From positions 1 to 24,251 of the forward strand of contig CADCCA010000008.1 of the NCBI GenBank assembly GCA_902799855.1: a DNA stretch of 24,251 bases. Direction: 5' to 3'. Position 1 is the stretch's first letter; every line of letters starts with the position of its first letter. The notes under the pieces were generated by a model that worked only from the letters and a program-made list of their open reading frames with translations, searched no databases and was not told where the DNA came from. Below, one piece after another: positions 8,461-14,684 of the stretch. The stretch is from an uncultured Erysipelotrichaceae bacterium (lineage in GTDB: Bacteria; Bacillota_I; Bacilli_A; RFN20; CAG-826). The position numbers and the translations under genes were made by a program.

Positions 8461-9096
8461 CTATTTTGTATAATCCAATTCTTTAACTTCTTCTTTGCTT
8501 TCAGTTTTACGAACTGTCTTTTTGTGTTTGCCACTTTTGCTTTGATTAGCCATAGCTTTAATACCAGACACTAATTCAAAGACACCAGCGGCTACTAGTA
8601 AGACACCGCCGATAACGATAAATGCTTTTTGCATTTCGGCTTGGAACACGAGTGAAAGAATACCAAAAGTAATACCGATTACACCAAGTAAAAGAGTAAT
8701 GATAGCGATACCTGTATTATGATATTTGCTCGCTAGTAAGATGATGCCTTTTCCTAATGCTACTACACCGATAACGATGAAAAAGATAGCAAGTAGTAAG
8801 ACTACATAATCGACAAAGAATACTTTGCGTAGGCACAAGAATACACCTAAAGCAATACATGCTGAACCATATAAGAATCCAGTAGTTAATGGTCTATTCA
8901 TTTCAAAGATGAAAGCGGTTAATATCGCAAAGAAACCAAAGATAAATAATGTGACTGCGACGACTAAGTTAAGGCCATCCTTAATGACATCTTGCTTTCC
9001 ACTAATTGCGAAAGCGATGATTAATGAACCACCGAAAAGTAATAATATCGATAGAATTAACTGAAGCCATACATATTTGTTAAATAATGTTTTCAT
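8461..9096 (-). CDS. DUF308/HdeD-like multi-pass membrane protein
   Basis: This 211-aa protein is almost entirely hydrophobic, with about six predicted membrane helices arranged as short Gly-rich pairs such as LLLAIFFIVIGVVALGKG and AFIVIGGVLLVAAGVFELV. That layout is typical of the HdeD/DUF308 family, whose function is poorly known (HdeD is linked to acid resistance in E. coli). The C-terminus is a charged, Lys/Glu-rich cytoplasmic tail. The start is supported by GGGGAGGAAA eight bases upstream. It is transcribed away from the aminopeptidase gene across a 56-base gap with a perfect dyad. It stands alone as a transcription unit. Confidence 0.7.
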   Translation of the reverse strand: MKTLFNKYVWLQLILSILLLFGGSLIIAFAISGKQDVIKDGLNLVVAVTLFIFGFFAILTAFIFEMNRPLTTGFLYGSACIALGVFLCLRKVFFVDYVVLLLAIFFIVIGVVALGKGIILLASKYHNTGIAIITLLLGVIGITFGILSLVFQAEMQKAFIVIGGVLLVAAGVFELVSGIKAMANQSKSGKHKKTVRKTESKEEVKELDYTK

Positions 9097-9112
9097 GTGG
9101 ATTTCCTCCCCG

Positions 9113-9129
9113 AATACTATTATAGTATT
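9113..9129. promoter_or_regulatory. Dyad overlapping divergent -10 boxes
   Basis: AATACTA (9113-9119) and TAGTATT (9123-9129) are perfect inverted repeats around TTA. Its centre holds TATAAT on the minus strand (9119-9124) and TATTAT on the plus strand (9118-9123), so one palindrome covers a -10 box for each gene. No clear -35 is seen on either side. Confidence 0.5.
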
Positions 9130-9152
9130 TGCGAAAGGAAATTAAATCAATT

Positions 9153-10379
9153 ATGGAAGAAAAATTATTAAGAGATTATGCAAGGTTAATCGCTTGCGAA
9201 GGTGGTCACATTGTTAAAGGTGATGAAGTTTGGATTAATGCCGGCTTAGATCAACCTGATTTTGTGACACTTGTTGTCGAAGAATGCTACAAAGCAGGTG
9301 CTAAATCAGTAACAGTTAACTGGCACCATGATCCAGTGCAAAAGTTAGGCTATAAATATCAAACAGTTGGTAACTTATCTAAAGTCAGCCCAATCCTTTT
9401 AGCGAGATATAAATACTGGGTTAAAAAACTCCCTACAGTCATTCACATTATTTCTGATGACCCAGACGCGATGAAAGGCGTCAACCAAAATAAAGTGACT
9501 AAATCTATGGCAAAACGTTATCCAAAGATTAAGCCATATCGTGAAGCAATGGATGGTAAATACAAATGGACAATTGCGGCCGTTCCAAGCAAAGCTTGGG
9601 CTAAGAAAGTCTTCCCAAAACTTAATGAAGAAGAAGCAATTGAACAACTTTGGGCTGCCATTTTAAAAACATCAAGAGTGGATGGCAATGATCCAGTCAA
9701 AAACTGGGATGAGCACAACGCTTTCTTAATCAATCAAAGAAAGAAACTTGAAAGCCTCAAATTAAAGAAATTAATCTATTCCGCGAGCAATGGTACTGAT
9801 TTCCAAGTGGAATTAGTGGATAACATGAGTTGGGGTGGTGGTGTTGAATACGCTCCAAACAAGGGTCAATTCAATCCTAATATCCCAAGTGAAGAAGTGT
9901 TCACAACTCCAATGAGAGGCAAAGCTGAAGGCACTTTAGTGGCGTCAAAGCCATTATCTTATAATGGTGAACTTATCGAAGACTTCTCCATTAGTTTCAA
10001 AGATGGAAAAGTTTGTGGAGTTAAAGCCAGAAAGAACCAAGCTTTATTGGAAAAGATGGTTTCTATGGATGAAGGCGCTGCAATGTTGGGTGAAGTTGCT
10101 TTGGTGCCATTCGAATCGCCAATTAACCAAACTGGTTTGTTATTCTACGAAACATTATTCGATGAAAACGCTTGCTGCCATGTGGCTTTAGGCGCTGGTT
10201 TCCCAGAATTATATCCAGGTGCATTAGAAATGACTGCCGAACAAAGAAAAGAAATCGGTATCAATAACTCCATGATCCACGTTGACTTCATGGTGGGCAC
10301 AAGAGATCTTTCTATCGTTGGTGTTGACGCAAATGGTAAGAAAGTTCAAATCTTCAAAGATGGCACTTGGGCTATCTAA
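9153..10379 (+). CDS. M29-family metallo-aminopeptidase (AmpS/aminopeptidase T type)
   Basis: These cytoplasmic two-metal enzymes remove N-terminal residues from peptides. The 408-aa protein matches the family along its length. It contains MDEGAAMLGEVALVP, FYETLFDENACCHVALGAGF and HVDFMVGTRDLSIVGVD, which supply likely metal or catalytic residues Glu314, Glu338, His343, His376 and Asp378, plus a Glu near 248. ATG 9153 is preferred over TTG 9129 because AAAGGAA (9134-9140) lies at a usable distance and the family starts near MEEKLLRDYA. Its last 8 bases overlap the end of the convergent YolD-like gene, with no terminator between them. Confidence 0.93.
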   Translation: MEEKLLRDYARLIACEGGHIVKGDEVWINAGLDQPDFVTLVVEECYKAGAKSVTVNWHHDPVQKLGYKYQTVGNLSKVSPILLARYKYWVKKLPTVIHIISDDPDAMKGVNQNKVTKSMAKRYPKIKPYREAMDGKYKWTIAAVPSKAWAKKVFPKLNEEEAIEQLWAAILKTSRVDGNDPVKNWDEHNAFLINQRKKLESLKLKKLIYSASNGTDFQVELVDNMSWGGGVEYAPNKGQFNPNIPSEEVFTTPMRGKAEGTLVASKPLSYNGELIEDFSISFKDGKVCGVKARKNQALLEKMVSMDEGAAMLGEVALVPFESPINQTGLLFYETLFDENACCHVALGAGFPELYPGALEMTAEQRKEIGINNSMIHVDFMVGTRDLSIVGVDANGKKVQIFKDGTWAI

Positions 10380-10686
10380 CTCTTTCTAAACTTATTAATT
10401 CTTTAAAATAGATTGTTCTTCTTTCCGGTAGGACAATCTTTTTATTTTCTGGATCGATTTTTACCAAAATAGAGGAGATGGTATTGATTTTCTCGTTTCT
10501 CCAATAAGTTATTTCTAATTCTTCACCATGATAATTAACGAGAATTTCATTAATGCTTTCAGCTTCATCAGAAGATATCTGTGGTCTTTCTTGTTTCTCG
10601 TTTTTCTGGCTAGCTTTCTTTAAATATTTTTCCTGTTCAATCAAAGATTTATAAGGAGCCCATTTTTTCATTCCGCGTTCGCTCAT
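10372..10686 (-). CDS. YolD-like protein
   Basis: YolD-like proteins are small partners commonly encoded with Y-family polymerases of the UvrX/YqjW type; they are proposed to act like UmuD in translesion synthesis. The 104-aa sequence has the family start MSERGMKKWAPYKSLIEQ, a central DEAESINEILVNY, and the ITYWRN and ID strands that follow. Its ATG overlaps the polymerase TGA as ATGA, and AGGAGGT lies just upstream inside the polymerase gene, so the two are co-translated. Its stop lies within the last codons of the convergent aminopeptidase gene. Confidence 0.9.
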   Translation of the reverse strand: MSERGMKKWAPYKSLIEQEKYLKKASQKNEKQERPQISSDEAESINEILVNYHGEELEITYWRNEKINTISSILVKIDPENKKIVLPERRTIYFKELISLERVR

Positions 10687-11948
10687 TTCTTATGACCTCC
10701 TATATATTCATTTCTCTCTTTTATTGTACTCTCCTCTAAAAGAGAAGATGCTCTTAAGACAGAGTTATTCCCGTATTTTTTATGTAATTTATCGACTGCT
10801 TTTTGTAAATTGCGGCGATTTGTTTGCTTCTTATCATCTTCGAACAGACTTAATTGTTGATGTGATGCTGGCACTAAACCACCATAGTAAATACCGACAT
10901 TTCTAATCGGTGAATCATTAACATAACGATGATATATTTCGATAATTGCATCAAATATCACTTGGCTATCATCTGTAGCAGATAAAAGCGTTGCTCTTCT
11001 TGCAAAACCACCCATATTCTTGGAATAGCCAATGTAAATCGATACCATGTTGCACATTTTATCTTCGTTTCTCATTCTTGAAGTTAATGTATCAACCATT
11101 TCTCTAATGATAGTGATGGCCTCATCTTTTTTATAATCTCTAAATAATACTTGTCCTAAGGTAAAACTTCTTTCTTTTGGCTCATATTTTTCATGGATAT
11201 CCGCTTCATCAATGCCGTTAGCGTGTCTCCATAGTTGTTCTCCTATGACACCAAATTTGCTCTTTAAGAAATCGAGGTTTGATGTAGCAATATCTTTAAC
11301 TGTAAAAATATTCATCGCATTTAGTTTGGCTTCGGTTCTAACTCCAATGCTCCAAACTTTATGTAACGGAGTAATTGGCCACAGTTTTTCTTTGATTTCA
11401 TTGCTGGATAATCTAGCAATACCGTTTTTAGCAGTTTTAGCGTAAATATCTAAGGCAACTTTCGCTAAAAAGAAGTTATCGCCTATACCTGCGGTCGCCT
11501 GTAGGCCTGTTTCCTCTTTTATTTGATTAATAATAGTGCTAACCATCTGAAGTGGCGTTTTATTGTAATAAGAAAGATAGCTGGTTAAATCCACAAATGC
11601 TTCGTCAATTGAATACACGTGTACGTCATCTTCGGCGACAAACTGATATAAAACACCAACCACGTCAGCGCTTTTTTCAAGATATCTTTCCATCCTAGGG
11701 ACAGCGTAAACATACTTAAATTTCTTTGGTAATTCTTTGATTCTGCATCTAGATGGAACACCTTGCTTTTTTAAATATGGAGACACGCTTAAAACAATCG
11801 TATTAGTGCCTCTATCTTTATCAGCAACCACAAGTGGAGTTTTCCAAGGGTCGAGACCACGATCAAGACACTCAACGTATGAATAAAAAGCTTTCAAGTC
11901 GATGACTGCAATTGTTCTTTTTTCCATAGGGGTGAGTGTATTATACAT
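10683..11948 (-). CDS. Y-family DNA polymerase (UvrX/DinB/UmuC-like)
   Basis: Translesion polymerases copy past damaged bases and are usually damage-induced. The sequence has the palm motif AVIDLKAFYSYVE with the first catalytic Asp (17) and steric-gate Tyr22, the second catalytic pair in YSIDEAFVDL (Asp115, Glu116), helix-hairpin-helix segments (TAGIGDNFFLAKVA and VWSIGVRTEAKLN), the little-finger domain, and a beta-clamp binding motif QLSLF (365-369). Downstream is the YolD-like partner. The start is uncertain. ATG 11948 and ATG 11927 both lack a ribosome site, and a perfect TATAAT lies between them on the minus strand. The conserved sequence begins near the second (MEKRTIAVID), so a nearly leaderless start at 11927 (414 aa) is quite possible. 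Confidence 0.93.
   Translation of the reverse strand: MYNTLTPMEKRTIAVIDLKAFYSYVECLDRGLDPWKTPLVVADKDRGTNTIVLSVSPYLKKQGVPSRCRIKELPKKFKYVYAVPRMERYLEKSADVVGVLYQFVAEDDVHVYSIDEAFVDLTSYLSYYNKTPLQMVSTIINQIKEETGLQATAGIGDNFFLAKVALDIYAKTAKNGIARLSSNEIKEKLWPITPLHKVWSIGVRTEAKLNAMNIFTVKDIATSNLDFLKSKFGVIGEQLWRHANGIDEADIHEKYEPKERSFTLGQVLFRDYKKDEAITIIREMVDTLTSRMRNEDKMCNMVSIYIGYSKNMGGFARRATLLSATDDSQVIFDAIIEIYHRYVNDSPIRNVGIYYGGLVPASHQQLSLFEDDKKQTNRRNLQKAVDKLHKKYGNNSVLRASSLLEESTIKERNEYIGGHKK
11940..11945 (-). promoter_or_regulatory. Candidate -10 box for the Y-family polymerase
   Basis: The minus strand reads TATAAT here, 12 bases before the second candidate start (11927). If used, transcription would begin only a few bases before that ATG. 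No good -35 is visible. Confidence 0.35.
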
Positions 11949-12003
11949 AAGAAAAAAATAACTTATTAGTCTTGACTTGTATTTTTTTATTTTTTCCTGT
12001 GAC

Positions 12004-12055
12004 TAACAAAGAAATATTTGTTATATTAATTTCCACTCATTCAAATATATTGAAT
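12004..12055. promoter_or_regulatory. Two dyads in the divergent polymerase/rmuC gap
   Basis: TAACAAA (12004-12010) and TTTGTTA (12017-12023) are perfect inverted repeats with a 6-base spacer. ATTCAA (12039-12044) and TTGAAT (12050-12055) are a second pair with a 5-base spacer. They are candidate operators between two DNA-repair genes. Neither matches the usual Gram-positive LexA box, and short AT-rich dyads can occur by chance. Confidence 0.35.
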
Positions 12056-12078
12056 AATTAGTAGTGGGGGTATTAGTT

Positions 12079-13305
12079 ATGGAAACAATCATTCTCATCA
12101 TCATTTCTAGTCTCGTTTTAATCGCTGTTATTGTCGCGATTGTTTTAATCATCAAAAATTCCAACAAGAAAGTTGAAATGCCTCAATTGGATTTAAAAGA
12201 AATTGGTGCGCTTCAACAACAACTTAATTCTTTAACCGAACAAATGAAAACCAATATTGAATTATCAATGGCTAAAGAAATGAATAAGATCTTAGAACAA
12301 AGTGGTAAATCTAGCGAATCCAACAATGAAAAACTAGAAAGATTCCAAAAGAATATTACCGAAAGTCTCGCTAATAGGTTTGATGCATTAAACAAACAAA
12401 TTAATGACAAACTCTTTGAAATTAATAAAAAAGTTGATGAGAAACTAGCAGAAGGTTTCAAAGGTACCTCTGAGACAATGGCCCAAGTCAGAGAAAGACT
12501 ACAAGCCATTGACGATGCACAAAAGAACATCGAAACTTTATCTAAGGACGTTGTTTCTTTGCGTGGTGTTTTAGAAGGCAATCAAAGCCGTGGTCAATAT
12601 GGAGAATATCAATTATCGATGGTTCTTCATAATGTCTTTGGTGACACAACTGGTTGCTATCAAGAACAATACACCATGAAAAAAGTCAAAGATGGTGATG
12701 ATGTTAGAGCGGATGCGGTTGTCTTTATGCCAGAACCAAACAAGATGATTTGCATTGACTCTAAATTCCCATTCCAAGACTATCAAAGAATCTTTGAAAC
12801 AGATAACCCAGAAGAAAAAGAAAGACTAACCAAAGAATTTGGCAACGCTGTTAAAAAACACATCACTGTTATCAAAGATAAGTACATCGTGGAAGGAAAA
12901 ACCGCTCCTGAAGCATTAATGTTTATTCCTAACGATGGTGTCTTTGCCTTTGTGCATCAAAATCTAGAAGATGTTATCGAATACGCTAGAAGTAAGAAAG
13001 TTATCTTAACCAGTCCATCAACATTACCTGCCATTTTAGTCACTATCAATATGGTGAGAATTGAAGTGGAAAGAAGCAAAAACGCTGAAGAAATCAACAA
13101 ACATCTCCAACGTTTAGCGAAAGATTTTGAAATGTTTGGTCGTGAATGGGATAAGTTCTCTAATGCCCTTGAACAAACAGGTAGAAGAAGAGAAGAACTC
13201 GATCACCGCGTTGGTAAGCTCACCAACAAATTCCAAGCCATCAGCACTAATAATGGTTTGGAAGACGAACCAAAACAGATAGGAGATAGTGGTGAAGAAC
13301 TATAA
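12079..13305 (+). CDS. rmuC: RmuC-family DNA recombination protein
   Basis: RmuC proteins are membrane-anchored, nuclease-like proteins that limit DNA rearrangements in E. coli. The 408-aa protein has an N-terminal membrane helix (METIILIIISSLVLIAVI region), a long coiled-coil rich in Lys, Glu and Gln (about residues 40-165), and the conserved core. The core includes GVLEGNQSRGQYGEYQL, then RADAVVFMPEPNKMICIDSK, with Asp and Ser-Lys residues as in restriction-endonuclease-like folds. ATG 12079 follows GTGGGGG and is preferred over GTG 12064. Its 3' end overlaps the next gene, so the two are likely co-translated. It diverges from the Y-family polymerase, another DNA-maintenance gene. Confidence 0.92.
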   Translation: METIILIIISSLVLIAVIVAIVLIIKNSNKKVEMPQLDLKEIGALQQQLNSLTEQMKTNIELSMAKEMNKILEQSGKSSESNNEKLERFQKNITESLANRFDALNKQINDKLFEINKKVDEKLAEGFKGTSETMAQVRERLQAIDDAQKNIETLSKDVVSLRGVLEGNQSRGQYGEYQLSMVLHNVFGDTTGCYQEQYTMKKVKDGDDVRADAVVFMPEPNKMICIDSKFPFQDYQRIFETDNPEEKERLTKEFGNAVKKHITVIKDKYIVEGKTAPEALMFIPNDGVFAFVHQNLEDVIEYARSKKVILTSPSTLPAILVTINMVRIEVERSKNAEEINKHLQRLAKDFEMFGREWDKFSNALEQTGRRREELDHRVGKLTNKFQAISTNNGLEDEPKQIGDSGEEL

Positions 13306-14398
13306 CGAACACAATTTAGTGACCTTCTCTAACAGTGTGCTTAAACACTTTGGTGTCGAACCTTTTCATCAAACTGAAGAGGCTATTGATAAAGCATTAA
13401 AAGGTCATAACAAAGTTGCCCTCATCTTATTTGATGGTATGGGTCGTAACATTGTGAGAAAGCATTTGCCTGAAGATTCTTTTATTAGAAAGAATTATCT
13501 AACAACTATTTATTCAACTTTCCCACCAACAACAACCGCAGCCACAACTGCTTTCTTAACTGGAAAATATCCAATTGAAACAGGCTGGATGGCCTGGGCG
13601 CAATATTTTGAAAAGTATCAAAGAAATATCATCTTGTTTAAAAACACTGACTATAACAGTGAAGAAAAAGTTGAACCAGAAAACATCGCTAATACCGAAC
13701 TTCCAATTGAAACAATTTTTGATTTGATTAACAAAAACAATAGGGACGTGCGTGCATTTGATGTGAAAAGATTCCCAATCGACCTCGACGGACCAAAGAC
13801 TTTAAAAACATTTGAAAGAAGAATTAATAAAGAACTTAAAAACCTCGATAAAGGTGTCATTTATTTCTACTTTGATTCACCTGATAGAAATATGCACATG
13901 CTTGGTATTAACGACAAAAGAATTAATGAACTCGTCAATAGAATAAATGCAATGGTGGAACGCGTTTGTAATGAAAACAAAGATACATTATTCTTCACAT
14001 TTGCGGACCATGGTCATATCAATGTTAAGTTCTTAGATATCTGTGAGCACGATGATTTATATTCATTATTAAAAGTGCCAATGTCTTTTGAAAAAAGAAC
14101 ACCTGTTTTCTTTGTTAAAGAAGGTAAGGAAAAAGAATTCACTAACTTATTCAATAAATACTATGGTGAGCATTTTGTTTTAATGAGTAAACAAGAGGCT
14201 ATCGATTCACAAATATTTGGTGAAGGAAAGATTAATAAAAACGTTGAATCTTTCTTAGGAGACTTTGTAGCCACTAGCATTGATAAGTACTCTTTATATG
14301 CCTCTAAAGAAATGGCGGACTTCCAAGTTTTCAAAGGGCATCACGCTGGAAATACCATCGAAGAAATGCAAATTGATGTTTCTGCTTATAACGTTTGA
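13292..14398 (+). CDS. Alkaline-phosphatase-superfamily phosphodiesterase/nucleotide pyrophosphatase
   Basis: The 368-aa protein belongs to the two-metal hydrolases that include nucleotide pyrophosphatases and type I phosphodiesterases. Visible ligands are Asp in ILFDGMG (about residue 48), the Thr nucleophile region STFPPTTTAATTAFLTGKYP (about 75-94), YFDSPDRNMHMLG with Asp and His (about 195-202), and FADHGHIN (about 239-242). There is no signal peptide or membrane helix, so it appears cytoplasmic; the substrate is unknown. GTG 13292 is chosen because AGGAG (13281-13285) sits 6 bases before it; GTG 13289 is the alternative. It overlaps the end of rmuC by 14 bases. Confidence 0.85.
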   Translation: MKNYNEHNLVTFSNSVLKHFGVEPFHQTEEAIDKALKGHNKVALILFDGMGRNIVRKHLPEDSFIRKNYLTTIYSTFPPTTTAATTAFLTGKYPIETGWMAWAQYFEKYQRNIILFKNTDYNSEEKVEPENIANTELPIETIFDLINKNNRDVRAFDVKRFPIDLDGPKTLKTFERRINKELKNLDKGVIYFYFDSPDRNMHMLGINDKRINELVNRINAMVERVCNENKDTLFFTFADHGHINVKFLDICEHDDLYSLLKVPMSFEKRTPVFFVKEGKEKEFTNLFNKYYGEHFVLMSKQEAIDSQIFGEGKINKNVESFLGDFVATSIDKYSLYASKEMADFQVFKGHHAGNTIEEMQIDVSAYNV

Positions 14399-14424
14399 TT
14401 GATTTTTATCAAAAATAAACTTAT

Positions 14425-14430
14425 TATAAT
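14425..14430 (+). promoter_or_regulatory. -10 box of the tRNA-Ala promoter
   Basis: A perfect TATAAT lies 16 bases before the mature tRNA. Possible -35 sequences (TTGATT at 14399-14404) are at poor spacing, so only the -10 is proposed. Confidence 0.5.
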
Positions 14431-14446
14431 TACCGCTAACCAGTAC

Positions 14447-14522
14447 GGGTCCATAGCTCATCTGGGAGAGCGCATCGTTCGCAACGATGAGGTAGCGAGT
14501 TCGATCCTCGTTGGATCCACCA
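14447..14522 (+). tRNA. tRNA-Ala (anticodon CGC)
   Basis: The 76-base sequence folds as a complete cloverleaf with encoded CCA (14520-14522). Acceptor GGGTCCA (14447-14453) pairs with TGGATCC (14512-14518), including G3-U70, the main identity signal for alanyl-tRNA synthetase. The D stem is GCTC/GAGC. The anticodon stem CATCG/CGATG holds loop TTCGCAA with anticodon CGC (14480-14482). The T stem is GCGAG/CTCGT with loop TTCGATC. It reads the alanine codon GCG. Confidence 0.97.
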
Positions 14523-14555
14523 AAGCCCCTTTCTAGAGATAGGAAGGGTTTTTGT
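14523..14555 (+). terminator. Terminator after tRNA-Ala
   Basis: CCCTT (14527-14531) pairs with AAGGG (14544-14548) within an imperfect stem, followed by a run of T. It lies directly after the CCA end. Confidence 0.65.
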
Positions 14556-14636
14556 TTAAACCGCTTTAATTTGTGTGACCAAAAAAGCAATAAAAAGCCG
14601 ATTTTGTAAGAAAACATCTATTTTTTATTAATTTAT

Positions 14637-14656
14637 GACATAATAAGGGTGCAGAC
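14637..14656 (+). promoter_or_regulatory. Candidate promoter region of the 837-aa lipoprotein gene
   Basis: GACATAATAAGGGTGCAGAC contains a -10-like CATAAT (14639-14644) 40 bases before the start codon. It resembles the GACATAATACGGATAGAGAC stretch at 19098-19117. No good -35 is seen. Confidence 0.35.
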
Positions 14657-14684
14657 AATAAATAGTTTTTAAGGTGGTAAAGAT

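Noticed and set aside
11972..12000. sigma-A promoter for rmuC starting at TTGACT
   Set aside because: There is no -10-like hexamer at 16-18 bases from this -35.
12213..12581. 122-codon minus-strand frame inside rmuC
   Set aside because: It is the complement of the rmuC coiled-coil, which is rich in codons that leave antisense frames open; no ribosome site.
14447..14560. tRNA-Ala as an integration site for a mobile island
   Set aside because: No integrase gene and no repeat of the tRNA 3' end were seen in the window.
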